Virus record (IMG/VR): IMGVR_UViG_3300020438_000012
Span: 1 to 64,000 of that record
Length of the DNA: 64,000 nucleotides
Reading direction: 5' to 3' (one strand)
Source: a virus
A program made the translations under genes and the position numbers. Positions 37,123-46,800 of this stretch are shown here, one piece after another; the first letter of the stretch is position 1; every line of letters begins with the position of its first letter. The notes beneath the pieces are model-generated. The model did not search any database, was not told where the DNA came from, and was given only the letters and a program-made list of their open reading frames with translations.

Positions 37123-39030
37123 ATGTCACGTAAGTTTAGTCTTAATACGCTCACCGAGGGTATCCGTCAAAGGCACCTTGGTCAGCAAAACTCCCGTCTC
37201 CTCGAGAAGTGGTCACGTACCGGTCTTCTTCGTGGACTCGACGGGCAGAAGAGAGAAAACATGTCGATGCTCTTGGAGAATCAGGCCGCCCAGGCCCTCC
37301 GTGAGTCATCCACAATCGGTGCAGGCGGCGGAGCCGGCACTGCTTCAGGCGATCTCGGTGGTTTCACCAACATCGCATTCCCAATCGTTCGTAGAGTATT
37401 CGGCGGCCTAGTTGCCAACGAGCTCGTTTCAATCCAGCCGATGAGCCTGCCTTCTGGCCTGCTTTTCTACTTGGATTACACCTATGGTTCCGTGAATGGT
37501 TCAGCTCAGTCTGATAATGATGTGTATACGTCTGGTTCATCGATCTACGGAAACCCTTCAGGCAAGTCACTTCAAACCGGCGCAGCGCAGGCTGGCGGTA
37601 TGTACGACCTCGCTGGTTCAGGTTACTCTAGAGTTTATCAGGAAGCAGGTGCTATTAACCTAATCACTTCAGGTGCTTTTAAGGGTACCTCGGCGATGGT
37701 TGCTACCGCTGTTCTTGACGCTACCGGCTCCGATGGCGCCCTGATTCAGTTTGACCCAGCCCTTACAACTCTCATCGAGGGCGTAAAGGGTGCAGGTGCA
37801 ACAGCCGACAGTTACTCGGCCGTTGTTGTCAAGGCTAACACGATCCAAGCGTCGTCAAATCAGCCTGTTGACTTTACTGCGATTAAGGAAATTGGTCTAT
37901 TCGCCCCGGGTGATACAACTCCATACGGCCCAGTTAGTTCTGACCTCCAAGGTCAAGGCAAGGGACTGATTAACGTTCGTCGCCTTAACCAGCTAGTTAG
38001 AGTTTCTCCTTCCGGTGCAACTGGTGCTTCTGTTACGGGGATCACACCAATTTCGACTATCACTGATCCTACTGGTGATGCTGATGTCGGCGTTCTGTTT
38101 ATCGTCTCAGGTACACAGACTGCAGCTACCGCGGCAACTTTAAAGCTTCAGTACGTCCAGGATCCAAACTTCACGTCATCTAGTGGCGAGACGCTTGTTA
38201 TCCCAACGTTCGAGTCTAACTTTGGCGCAACTCCTTCTCCTGAGATCCCAGAGATCGACATCAAGATTGAGTCTATTCCGGTTGTCGCTGACACCCGTAA
38301 GTTGCGTGCGAAGTGGTCGCCAGAGCTTGCTCAGGACCTCAACGCCTACCACAGCCTTGACGCTGAGGTTGAGCTTACCCAGATTCTTTCGGCTCAGATC
38401 GCTCTTGAGATCGACCGTGAGATCCTTAACGACTTGTTGCAGGGCGCCGCTGGTGCTAACTTCTTCTGGTCACGTTCGCCTGGTAACTTCGTTGACAAGA
38501 CCACCGGCGTTGAAGCTTTCCGTTCTTCTACTCTTGCGTCTGGTCCGGCATTCACCGGTACGGTTCGTGAGTGGTATGAGACTCTTATCGAGACGATCAT
38601 CGACGTTGGTAATACCATCCACCGTAAGACTCTCCGCGGCGCGGCGAACTTCATCGTGGTTGGCCCAGACGTTGCAACGATCCTCGAGGCTTCTGTCTAC
38701 TACCGTCCGTCTCTGAGCATCGACGGTGATGGTCAGGTTGCTACTCCATTCAGCCTAGGTGCTGAAAAGGTTGGCACTCTTTCCAATCGTTTCACAGTCT
38801 ACAAGGATCCATACTTCCCACGGAACAAGATTCTCGTCGGATACAAGGGTGGTTCCTACCTCGAGACTGGTTACGTCTACGCTCCGTACGTGCCGTTGAT
38901 CATCACGCCTACAATCTTTGCCCCAGAGGACTTCACCCCGCGTAAGGGTGTTATGACTCGCTACGGCAAGAAGCTTGTTCGTGCCGACTTCTACGGTACC
39001 GTCACCTGCCTTAAGATGAACATTATTTAA
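37123..39030 (+). CDS. Major capsid protein (gp23-like)
   Basis: 635 residues from ATG 37123, which follows a strong AGGAGAG (37110-37116); a TTG at 37057 is in frame but lies in the scaffold gene. As in T4 gp23, the N-terminus is helical and ends in a prohead-protease site, ALRE-S after residue 61 (T4 cuts after 65), followed by a Gly-rich linker and IAFPIVRRVFGGLVANELVS, matching the gp23 start of the HK97-like fold. The mature protein would have 574 residues. Codons are strongly C-ending compared with neighbours, as expected for the most abundant protein. A terminator follows. Confidence 0.93.
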   Translation: MSRKFSLNTLTEGIRQRHLGQQNSRLLEKWSRTGLLRGLDGQKRENMSMLLENQAAQALRESSTIGAGGGAGTASGDLGGFTNIAFPIVRRVFGGLVANELVSIQPMSLPSGLLFYLDYTYGSVNGSAQSDNDVYTSGSSIYGNPSGKSLQTGAAQAGGMYDLAGSGYSRVYQEAGAINLITSGAFKGTSAMVATAVLDATGSDGALIQFDPALTTLIEGVKGAGATADSYSAVVVKANTIQASSNQPVDFTAIKEIGLFAPGDTTPYGPVSSDLQGQGKGLINVRRLNQLVRVSPSGATGASVTGITPISTITDPTGDADVGVLFIVSGTQTAATAATLKLQYVQDPNFTSSSGETLVIPTFESNFGATPSPEIPEIDIKIESIPVVADTRKLRAKWSPELAQDLNAYHSLDAEVELTQILSAQIALEIDREILNDLLQGAAGANFFWSRSPGNFVDKTTGVEAFRSSTLASGPAFTGTVREWYETLIETIIDVGNTIHRKTLRGAANFIVVGPDVATILEASVYYRPSLSIDGDGQVATPFSLGAEKVGTLSNRFTVYKDPYFPRNKILVGYKGGSYLETGYVYAPYVPLIITPTIFAPEDFTPRKGVMTRYGKKLVRADFYGTVTCLKMNII

Positions 39031-39052
39031 TCTTTTAGATTATTAATTTTCT

Positions 39053-39083
39053 GGGTCGCCCTTTTGGGCGACCCTTTTTTTTT
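39053..39083 (+). terminator. Intrinsic terminator after major capsid gene
   Basis: Perfect 9-bp stem GGGTCGCCC (39053-39061) and GGGCGACCC (39066-39074), TTTT loop, then nine T residues (39075-39083). It closes the head operon 22 bases after the capsid stop, and the next late-promoter motif starts 16 bases further on. Confidence 0.93.
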
Positions 39084-39098
39084 ATAAAGCGTACAAAC

Positions 39099-39106
39099 AT
39101 ACTTAG
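39099..39106 (+). promoter_or_regulatory. Late-promoter motif ATACTTAG
   Basis: ATACTTAG, one mismatch, directly after the terminator. The leader to the ATG at 39178 is about 70 bases, the longest in the window, and contains a CCCCGGGG palindrome near 39137-39145 and GGAGAAAG before the start. Confidence 0.5.
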
Positions 39107-39177
39107 TAATAGTTCGGTTCAAATAATCACTCAACACCCCGGGGGGACCGAAGCATGGGGAGCAAGGAGAAAGATTT

Positions 39178-39666
39178 ATGCCAAAAGTAACAATTGATAA
39201 CAGTAGAGGTCTCGTTCAAGAGACGGGGACCGGCGTGGTAATTAAAGCATCCGGGGCAATCGGTCAGAAATATACCGCAGTCACATCACTCATCTCTGGC
39301 GGTGCCAACGATGTAGAAATGACACTAACACAACCTGCAAACTCTGTTCTTTGTGATGTAGGGTTTATTTTGACAACTGCAATTGCAGGTTCTAGTGGTA
39401 ACTCAAACTTTAAGGTAGGAACTGCCGACGATGGCGCACAAATTGTTGCAGCAACTGCTTTGATGAGTTCAGCAACGGCTGCGGCAATTGGTTCCGGCAT
39501 TACACTTTCTGGTCTTAAGAGTGAAGGAGCAGCAGCCCTTGCCATTGTAGCCGATGCTGCAGTCTACACGGCAACAGAGCGAACACTTTTTCTTCGTCTT
39601 GAAAATTCTGCAGCAATTACTGCCGGTGCTGGAAAAGCATTCATTAGTTACATGATCTTGCCGTAG
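39178..39666 (+). CDS. Decoration-like virion protein, copy 1
   Basis: 162 residues, beta-rich and Ala/Thr/Ser-rich, with the N-terminus MPKVTIDNSRGLVQETGTG. The next gene encodes a clear paralog of the same length. Small abundant proteins encoded right after the major capsid gene are often capsid decoration proteins, which bind the shell after expansion; that role is inferred. It has its own late-promoter motif and a strong GGAGAAAG site, so high expression is likely. I cannot exclude a head-fibre or neck role. Confidence 0.65.
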   Translation: MPKVTIDNSRGLVQETGTGVVIKASGAIGQKYTAVTSLISGGANDVEMTLTQPANSVLCDVGFILTTAIAGSSGNSNFKVGTADDGAQIVAATALMSSATAAAIGSGITLSGLKSEGAAALAIVADAAVYTATERTLFLRLENSAAITAGAGKAFISYMILP

Positions 39667-39692
39667 GGTTAGGATTACAAAGGAGAAAAATT

Positions 39693-40184
39693 ATGCCAAA
39701 AGTTGTAATTACAAATTCTAAAGGTTTGGTTCAAGAGACCGGAACTGGCTTCGAGCCAAACACGTCGGGTCTAGCAAGAGTTTTTTGGACTGCCACTACG
39801 ACCTTAAACGCTGTAGGGGCTAATGATGTAGAAATGACACTAACACAGCCTGCAAACACGGTCATTACTGATATGGGCTGGGTCTTTGATACGAATCAAA
39901 TTGCAGGTACATCGGGAAATAGCAAAATTAAATTCGGAACTGCTGACGACGGTGCTGAGCTAGTTGCTCTTACCGACATCATGAGCAGTGCAACTGCAAC
40001 TGCTGCCGGATCTGGTATCTCGCTTTCAGGTCTTCGAAGCGAAGGAGATGCGGCTCTTGTCGTAGTTAACAGTGCACCGATGTACACGGCAACTGCGAGA
40101 ACTGTTTTTATTCGCATTGAAAATTCAGCTGCAGTTACAGCAGGGGAAGGTCGTGCGTTTATAGTCTGCGAGAATCTTGGATAA
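39693..40184 (+). CDS. Decoration-like virion protein, copy 2
   Basis: 163 residues, a paralog of the gene just upstream along its whole length: MPKVVITNSKGLVQETGTG at the start, then NDVEMTLTQPAN, FGTADDGAELVA, SGISLSGLRSEGDAAL and RTVFIRIENSAAVTAGEG. The most different parts are around residues 20-40 and the C-terminus. A 26-base gap with AAAGGAGAAAAAT separates the copies. Inferred decoration or head-surface protein; two copies may fill different capsid positions or vary the outer surface. Confidence 0.65.
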   Translation: MPKVVITNSKGLVQETGTGFEPNTSGLARVFWTATTTLNAVGANDVEMTLTQPANTVITDMGWVFDTNQIAGTSGNSKIKFGTADDGAELVALTDIMSSATATAAGSGISLSGLRSEGDAALVVVNSAPMYTATARTVFIRIENSAAVTAGEGRAFIVCENLG

Positions 40185-40204
40185 ACATAGTTTGTTAAAT
40201 GGTG

Positions 40205-40232
40205 GGAAAGGCTTTCCAAAAAAAGCCTTTCC
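40205..40232 (+). terminator. Hairpin without U-tract, possible weak terminator
   Basis: Perfect 11-bp stem GGAAAGGCTTT (40205-40215) and AAAGCCTTTCC (40222-40232) around a CCAAAA loop, in the gap after the second decoration-like gene. Only TACTTGAATT follows, so there is no U-tract and termination is uncertain. It could be an RNA 3'-end stabiliser or processing site. Confidence 0.4.
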
Positions 40233-40265
40233 TACTTGAATTGATACATAGAATACGAGGTAAAA

Positions 40266-40517
40266 ATGGCGACAAGAAAACTTAGCAATAAAGCTAGCAA
40301 TGAGAAAGTAACAACATCAAAAAAAACTTCCACAACAAAGAAAGTTTCTACAGCAAAGAAAACTACGGTTGCAAAAAGACCGCTGCTTAGAAAACCTACC
40401 CATGAAGAACTCATGAGTGGCGGAAAAGGACTAAGTGGAGAAGCTAAACAGGTTGTAGAAGATTTTCTTGCAAACAACCCTGATGCGCGTTTGTTTCTAG
40501 ATCTAGCAAAAAAGTAG
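40266..40517 (+). CDS. Lys/Thr-rich small protein, histone-like tail
   Basis: 83 residues. The first 45 are almost only Lys, Thr, Ser, Ala and Val (KKTSTTKKVSTAKKTTVAKR), resembling histone H1 tails; the last 35 form a likely helical end (EAKQVVEDFLANNPDARLFL). CGAGG lies before the ATG. The basic tail suggests nucleic-acid or acidic-surface binding, possibly inside the head. I do not recognise a family. The ORF is short, but composition and a clean ribosome-binding site support it. Confidence 0.55.
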   Translation: MATRKLSNKASNEKVTTSKKTSTTKKVSTAKKTTVAKRPLLRKPTHEELMSGGKGLSGEAKQVVEDFLANNPDARLFLDLAKK

Positions 40518-40571
40518 CTTATACAAATTCGGATTTGAAGTTAGCTTAGCTTGCTTCATCTCCGTTTGTTC

Positions 40572-40596
40572 CACCTGTGATACTTATGTACAGGTG
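40572..40596 (+). promoter_or_regulatory. Late promoter inside an RBS-sequestering hairpin
   Basis: The inverted repeat CACCTGT (40572-40578) and ACAGGTG (40590-40596) encloses GATACTTATGT, which contains a perfect ATACTTAT motif (40580-40587). The right arm contains the AGGTG ribosome-binding site of the gene at 40602. Read-through RNA can fold and hide the site, whereas RNA started at the internal promoter lacks the left arm. T4 genes e and soc use this arrangement. Confidence 0.6.
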
Positions 40597-40601
40597 AAAC
40601 A

Positions 40602-41792
40602 ATGTCCTCCTTTACTACAACAGCAAATCCAACACCTTTTGGGTTCTTTGATGCCGATAGCGGCTTCCAGTCAGATGCCGACAGCATGGTCACTTTTGTC
40701 AAGCGAAAGCTTGGTGATGACGTTCTTTCTGTAGAGCTGACGAAAAAAATGGTCTGGGCATGCTTTGAAGAGGCAACCTTAGAATATAGTTCTATTATCA
40801 ACATGCACGAAGCAGAAAGCACGTTGATGAATCTATTAGGTGTTGCAACTGGATCTGCAGTTTCCGGAAGCTTTAACATTGGACCTCACGGAAAAGAAGC
40901 ACTGCTCCAGAGGTTTAATCTAGATTTTGCATCGAGGACTGCTTCTGCTTTTTCTACGGAAGCTTTTGTGGGTGGAGATTATAATCAAATTAGCGGGTCG
41001 ATTCAGCTAGTTAGCGGACAGCAAGATTATGACATCTATTCAGAACTTAAAGATGAAGCCGGAACTGCGCTTACTGCTTCAATGTCTTCTCCTGGGAAAA
41101 TGAGAGTTACAGAAGTATTTCACTTCGACCCTCAGGCTGCCTATAGATTCTTCGATACGACTTCGGCCATGAACTATCTTTCTAACGAATTTGCTTTTGA
41201 AAGTTTTACTCCCGAAACTGTTTTCTATGTTTTGCCTGTCTTTGAAGATGTTCTTCGAGCAGGGCAAATGGATCTCTCTAATAGAGTTCGGCGCTCTAAT
41301 TTTTCTTACAAGATTATTGGAACAAAGATTCGAGTGTATCCTACGCCAACGGCAGAAAGTCCTAAAAAGCTTTTTATGAGAGTTCTTCTCGGCGCAGATC
41401 CGTTTAATCCTGCGTATGAGGATGCATCAATATTTGGAACATCAAATGCTTCAAATGCCCCACTTGGACACCTAACATATCAGAACGTCAACTCGACGGG
41501 CAGACAGTGGATCAGGCAGTACTCGCTCTCTTGCGCAAAAGAACTTCTTGGAATGGTAAGAAATAAATTTTCATCTGTCCCTATTCCTGGAGGCGACGTT
41601 ACTTTAAATGGCGCCGAACTTGTATCACAGGGCCAAGCAGAAAAAGAAGCTTATCGAACTCAGCTAAAGGAGCAGCTCGACAAATTAACTTATGGCGCAC
41701 TGATTACATCTGCTGCCGACGAAGCAGAAGCTTTAAACAGGTTGCTTAGGCTTATTCCAATGCCTAACGGTCTAACAATTTTTACGGGGTGA
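40602..41792 (+). CDS. Neck protein (gp13-like)
   Basis: 396 residues. The C-terminal third matches the T4 gp13 pattern: RQWIRQYSLSCAKELLGMVR, then KFSSVPIPGGDVTLNGAELV and a helical QAEKEAYRTQLKEQLDK segment. The N-terminal region contains a helix with FVKRKLGDDVLSVELTKKM. In T4, gp13 and gp14 seal the filled head and form the collar to which the tail joins. The gene is first in the neck/tail unit and the gp14-like gene follows after 3 bases. Translation is probably controlled by the hairpin just upstream. Confidence 0.85.
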   Translation: MSSFTTTANPTPFGFFDADSGFQSDADSMVTFVKRKLGDDVLSVELTKKMVWACFEEATLEYSSIINMHEAESTLMNLLGVATGSAVSGSFNIGPHGKEALLQRFNLDFASRTASAFSTEAFVGGDYNQISGSIQLVSGQQDYDIYSELKDEAGTALTASMSSPGKMRVTEVFHFDPQAAYRFFDTTSAMNYLSNEFAFESFTPETVFYVLPVFEDVLRAGQMDLSNRVRRSNFSYKIIGTKIRVYPTPTAESPKKLFMRVLLGADPFNPAYEDASIFGTSNASNAPLGHLTYQNVNSTGRQWIRQYSLSCAKELLGMVRNKFSSVPIPGGDVTLNGAELVSQGQAEKEAYRTQLKEQLDKLTYGALITSAADEAEALNRLLRLIPMPNGLTIFTG

Positions 41793-41795
41793 TAA

Positions 41796-42467
41796 ATGGC
41801 CAGACTATTCATTACTTCTAGAGAGATTGACTTTATTGCCGACGTCACTAAAGAGCTGACGAAGGATGTCATAGGCCAGAAAATTTACTACTACCATGTT
41901 AGAGAAGACCTTTCCGAAGTAAACGAGGTTTACGAAGAAGCTCCCGAGAAAGTATTTGATCCTCCAGTTGAAATTGAATGCCTCGTAGCCTTTCAGCCTG
42001 GCGAATTTGTTTCTAACCGTTTCGGCGTCGACGAAAAATACAAGCAAGAAGTCTACATTCAATGGAGAGATCTCGTTGACAAAGGTTTAAACGAAACCGT
42101 ACAAACTGGTGATTATTACAGCTATGGTCCTAACTTCTTTGAGATTACATCCGTTGTTTTTGATAAAGAAGTATTTGGACAGATCGATCACTATGTTGGC
42201 GTTACGATGTTAGGTGTTCAAGCACGTCAAGGTCAGATCAGGTTTCAGCCTATTGGCCCAATCGGCGAGGAGTATACTGACGAAGGTGCCGTACAAGACG
42301 TATTTGTGCAGCAGAGGGGACTTGAAGAAAATAGACTTGGTGCTACTAACGATAAAAGAGCGTTGCAAGAGAACGGTGTTCTAGACAGTCCAATTACAGG
42401 TCCTGCAGAGGTTAGCCCCCAGGGCTCCGATAGTAAGGCCGGTTCTTCATTTTATGATGAGTCATAA
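41796..42467 (+). CDS. Neck protein (gp14-like)
   Basis: 223 residues. Starts MARLFITSREIDFIADVTKE and carries a YYYHVRED and YNEVYEEAP-type block followed by a beta-rich core (EIECLVAF, VYIQWRDLVD), as in T4-like gp14 head-closure proteins; the tail is polar. It partners the gp13-like protein in closing the head. Its stop overlaps the next start (TAATG at 42465-42469). Assignment rests on gene order (13-14-15-18-19) and this pattern. Confidence 0.8.
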   Translation: MARLFITSREIDFIADVTKELTKDVIGQKIYYYHVREDLSEVNEVYEEAPEKVFDPPVEIECLVAFQPGEFVSNRFGVDEKYKQEVYIQWRDLVDKGLNETVQTGDYYSYGPNFFEITSVVFDKEVFGQIDHYVGVTMLGVQARQGQIRFQPIGPIGEEYTDEGAVQDVFVQQRGLEENRLGATNDKRALQENGVLDSPITGPAEVSPQGSDSKAGSSFYDES

Positions 42468-43762
42468 TGTCAACAAGATACTCAAAAACTTCGAATCACG
42501 AATTTGACACTCCGCAAGGATATGAAGGGTCTACAGCTCCGGAAGACTTTACTATTCCTTCGTGCACCATTGAAGACGTTGACAAGGCCGTATTTAATCT
42601 TTTTGAAAAAGATATACCGCTTTTTTACCTGATAGGGAAAGAGACTAGAAGAATACCGGTAATATTCGCAACAGGCGAGCGTTTTGCTATACTTCGTAGA
42701 AAACAACCTTTAAGAGACGAAAATAGCGTTGTTATTCTTCCCTTAATATCAATCATGAGAACAAGCGTCGATCAGAAACCTTCGATTGGTAACGGACCTC
42801 AGCAAACACTCCCGCAAGTTATTAGGCGGCGACTTAGTAAAGAAGATCCAAAATATCAAAGACTCTTAAACAAACTAGGTCTAAAAAACCAAGGCGAGCT
42901 TGGAGCAGAAGACACAAGAAGAACGACAGAGGGTGTTGACGATTATTTAAAGGAATCTGGGAATGTTTTACGTTCGGTTCTTAATAACAACTTAGTAGAA
43001 ACGATAGAAATTCCACCGGTAAAATACTACCAAGCTAGTTACGAAATCACTGTTTGGACTCAGTATACCGCTCAGATGAATGACGTTCTATCTGCAATTA
43101 TGTCATCATACACCAATATGCATATGCGTGAGTTTCGTCTCGAGACAGACAAAGGCTACTGGTTTGTTGGATATGTCGATAGCACGTTTTCCCCAGGCAA
43201 TAACTTTGATGAGTTCTCGTCCGAAGAAAGGATTGTAAGGTATTCTTTTAATTTAGATGTCGTTGCATACCTTATTGAACCAGACATTCCAGGAAGGCCT
43301 GTTGGCGTTAGAAGCTTTGTGTCTGCACCAACACTCGAGTTTGTCGTAGAAGACATACCCGCATTACCACTTGCCGTTGGAGGTCCTGCCTCTGGCGATA
43401 TCAATGCTTATGTTCTACAGGATTTAGATGCTGTTGATGCTTTACTTCCTGGTCAAGCCATTGGATCGTCTTCAACAGCTTCGGCTGCTATGGCTGCAAA
43501 TGGCGAATCTGGAACCGGGGCTTATCGAGCATCTTCCGATGCCCGAAGCCCACAATCATCTGAGCCACCACTTCAGAAATCGACGTCTGTAGGAACGACA
43601 AGCTCCGGTCCGGGTACAGAAATAATTAGAAGAACAATTGTTGATGAACAGACAGGTAATCGGAAAGAAGTGCTAGTTAGAGTAAAGGGAAGAAACTCTA
43701 GAAAAGGTGAGACGGTTCTTCGCGGAGAGATAGGAACTACTCTTGAAGACATTGTCTCTTGA
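42467..43762 (+). CDS. Tail completion/sheath terminator (gp15-like)
   Basis: 431 residues. The core resembles T4 gp15: RRIPVIFATGERFAILRR, ILPLISIMRTS, then PPVKYYQASYEITVWTQYTA (position about 185-204), followed by a helix and FNLDVVAYLIEP. gp15 caps the tail tube and sheath and joins the head. Longer than T4 gp15 (272) because of an inserted basic segment near 110-165 and a Gly/Ser/Ala-rich, probably flexible tail after about 300. Position between gp14-like and the sheath genes supports the call. Confidence 0.75.
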   Translation: MSTRYSKTSNHEFDTPQGYEGSTAPEDFTIPSCTIEDVDKAVFNLFEKDIPLFYLIGKETRRIPVIFATGERFAILRRKQPLRDENSVVILPLISIMRTSVDQKPSIGNGPQQTLPQVIRRRLSKEDPKYQRLLNKLGLKNQGELGAEDTRRTTEGVDDYLKESGNVLRSVLNNNLVETIEIPPVKYYQASYEITVWTQYTAQMNDVLSAIMSSYTNMHMREFRLETDKGYWFVGYVDSTFSPGNNFDEFSSEERIVRYSFNLDVVAYLIEPDIPGRPVGVRSFVSAPTLEFVVEDIPALPLAVGGPASGDINAYVLQDLDAVDALLPGQAIGSSSTASAAMAANGESGTGAYRASSDARSPQSSEPPLQKSTSVGTTSSGPGTEIIRRTIVDEQTGNRKEVLVRVKGRNSRKGETVLRGEIGTTLEDIVS

Positions 43763-43780
43763 CTTATCAAATTTGAAAGC

Positions 43781-43788
43781 ATATTTAT
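43781..43788 (+). promoter_or_regulatory. Late-promoter motif ATATTTAT
   Basis: ATATTTAT, one mismatch from the consensus and followed by CG, in the 53-base gap before the first sheath gene (ATG 43816). GGGAG (43802-43806) is the ribosome-binding site. Confidence 0.5.
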
Positions 43789-43815
43789 CGATGAACATAT
43801 TGGGAGATAAGCTCC

Positions 43816-46800
43816 ATGGCGGAACAGACATTTAGATCACCAGGCTTCTTTGAGCAGGAGATCGACTTATCCGGTCGAACGCAAGCTGTTGAAGGCGTCC
43901 CGGCAGGAATTATTGGAACATCAAAGCGTGGACCAGCTTTTGTACCTGTTACAATCGGTACTTTTGCCGATTTTCAGCAAACATTCGGTGGACTAGATCC
44001 GAAGCGTTTTGCTCCTTATGCGGTTGAGCAATGGCTTAAGAATAGAACCGCTGTAACTTTTACAAGGGTCTTAGGCGCCGGCGCAAATAGAACAGCCGAA
44101 GATATTGCTCGAACGCGCCAGTATGGCGTTGCAAAGGCTGCAGGGTTCATCATCAGTGGATCTCAGAACGCAGGGGCTTCCTATGCACGTTCACAGGGTT
44201 CTGTAAAGTTTCTCTGTGCTGTGCACGATGCCGTTGCTCAAGAAACGCAAGGTTTCCCTGTCCTTACTGACAATGCGTCGATTGCTAGTGCAGATGCTGC
44301 AAACCTAGTAAGAGGAATGGTTCTTCTAGCTTCCGGAACTTCGATGTTTGTTACGGGAACTGAGTTAGGCCTTAGTTCTATGACTCCAGCCTTGATTGCC
44401 GGAGATACGCTGGCTGACGACGCAACTGCTGATGCATCGGGAGACTTTAGAATTATTCTCTCATCGTCTGCCACTAACTTTACAAACGATGCAGGCAAAA
44501 AGGGTGGAAACACTCAAGCAAAAATCTTTGCAGCATCTTTTGTTCCACAAAGTGAAAACTACATCGGAAAAGTTCTTAACACTGATCCACTAAAATTCCA
44601 GCAAGAGCAGCATCTATTATATGCCGACTTCCTTGTTGAAGACGAACTTGCAACTACAAAGTCAAAAGCGGTAGCAATCGTTTCAGGTTCGGCAACAACC
44701 GCCGCGCAGAGCGCAGCGGGCGGAACAACGGGTAAGTTTGAAGACTTCTTTGGAAGATTCGATGCTAGGTACACAACACCAACCACGACAAACGTAACAT
44801 CTCAGCCTTTCGGAAAAAAGGTTTATGATCTATTCAGGTTTGAAACGCTGGATGATGGTGAGTTTGCAAATAATCGATTTAAGATTTCGATTGCAAACAT
44901 TGTTGCTTCTACAGATCCTTCCAACAAGTTTGGAAAGTTTGATGTTCAGGTAAGAGCATTTAGTGACACGGATCTAGCACCTCAGATTTTAGAAGTATTC
45001 CCAGAGTGTAATCTTGACCCTACGAGTGATCGATATATCGCCGCGGTAGTCGGTGACAAGAAAGTTGTCTTTGATCATGATGCTCAAATTGCGGAAGAGC
45101 GCAGGCTTGTTATTACAGGCAAATATGCGAACGTTTCGAGATTCATAAGAGTGCTTCCGGAAACAGGCGTTCAAGATGGAGACGTTCCTAACGATGCACT
45201 TCCTTTCGGTTTCAGAGGCATTCCGGTTGTTAAGACATCAGATACAATGACCGACACTAAGGCCGCCCTGGCTTTTGATGGGCGGACCCTAGGCGTAGAA
45301 TCAGCATTCAGACTGCACGGCGTTGTTTCGGAGACTAAGGCAACTGCCGCGGCCAACGGTCTAACAGGCTCAATTGTTCCTCCGCTACCTCTTCGCTACA
45401 AAGTCACTCGCGGAGCTACTCTTGGAACTGGATACGAAGGCAATCCTGGCGCCGATGAAAGAACCGACGGTAGATTCTATTGGGGTGTCAAGTTTGAAAA
45501 AATGGCACACACAGAATCGCTAGGAACCCCGGTTCTAAATCCCAATGTTTCTTCAACACCTAATCCTCTAGTTGCAGCATATACCAAGTTAACTGGAATC
45601 TCTAAGCTTGATATGAGCGTTACGGGATCCGGCGCCGATGCGTTTAACAATAATGCTTTCACTCTTTCTCGAGTGGCTGTCGGCCCTGATACGGATAACG
45701 GTACCCCTGCAACTCCGCCTACAAAGTTTGCTGAGATTACTGGATCTGCAAAAGCACACATGCTTTCATCGGTCTACGTAAGAAATGGTACTCTTAAGTC
45801 TAACGTTGTAGACTCAGTTACGCAACAATACGTTGTTGATACTTCGCTAAACTCTAACCGAGTTACTTTGGCGACTTTGCTTGCGTCCTCTTCGGTTGTG
45901 TTTAATAGGTTTACTCCTTTTGCTAAGTTTACAATTCCATTCCACGGTGGCACAGACGGATTCAACTTGCTTGATCCCGATGCCGGCTTTGGCAATGATC
46001 GATCTACGTCACAAGATGCAGGTGGTTTAGCAGGATCGACAGCAGATATCGGCCTAAGAGCAACTTCTTACATTGCTGATGCTCCTGGGGAAAGCACTAA
46101 CGCCATGGGAATTGGTTTTAACAACAACTCAATTTCTTCCTTTAGGACTGCTGCAGAAATTAACACAGACCCGTTTGCGGTTAGGATTAATCTTCTGGCG
46201 ATTCCTGGAATTAAGGATGCGGCAGTTTCAGACTTTGCAAGTGAGCGCATGCGAGATTACAGCCAAGGGTTGTACGTTATGGATATTCCTGAATTTGGAA
46301 TGAAAGACGGAACTACATCAACTCGGCTGTTTGATGACAGCACTCTTCGCGCGGACGTTTTAGAAACTGCTGAGCAATTTGCCGGAAGAGCGCTTGACAA
46401 CAGTTTCGTTACATCATATTTCCCAAGCGTTATTATTGAAGATAGTCAAAACAAGCGTCGAGTCAAGGTTCCGCCTTCGATTGCTGCGCTTGCTGCTTTT
46501 GGTTTTAATGATCGTGTTGCTTATCCATGGTTTGCGCCGGCAGGGTTTAACAGAGGCGCTCTTGAGTTTGTCAAGAATACATCTACTAGACTTACGCAAG
46601 CCGATAGAGATACCCTGTATGAAAACAGGATCAATCCGATTGCAAACTTCCCAACAGGTGGATTTGTTATCTTCGGGCAGAAGACACTTCAGCAGACCTC
46701 CTCTGCACTCGACCGTGTAAATGTTAGAAGAATGTTGCTTGAAGTGAAGAGAATTATTTCCCAAGTTGCAAGAAACCTCTTGTTCGAACAGAATAACGCA

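Noticed and set aside
38183-38716. 177-residue + strand frame rich in Arg, Leu and Ser
   Set aside because: It overlaps the major capsid gene in another frame and arises from its C-ending codon bias.
39081-39090. TATAAAGC after the terminator as a T4-type late promoter
   Set aside because: It overlaps the terminator T-run, lacks the final TA of TATAAATA and is followed within 10 bases by the better-supported ATACTTAG.
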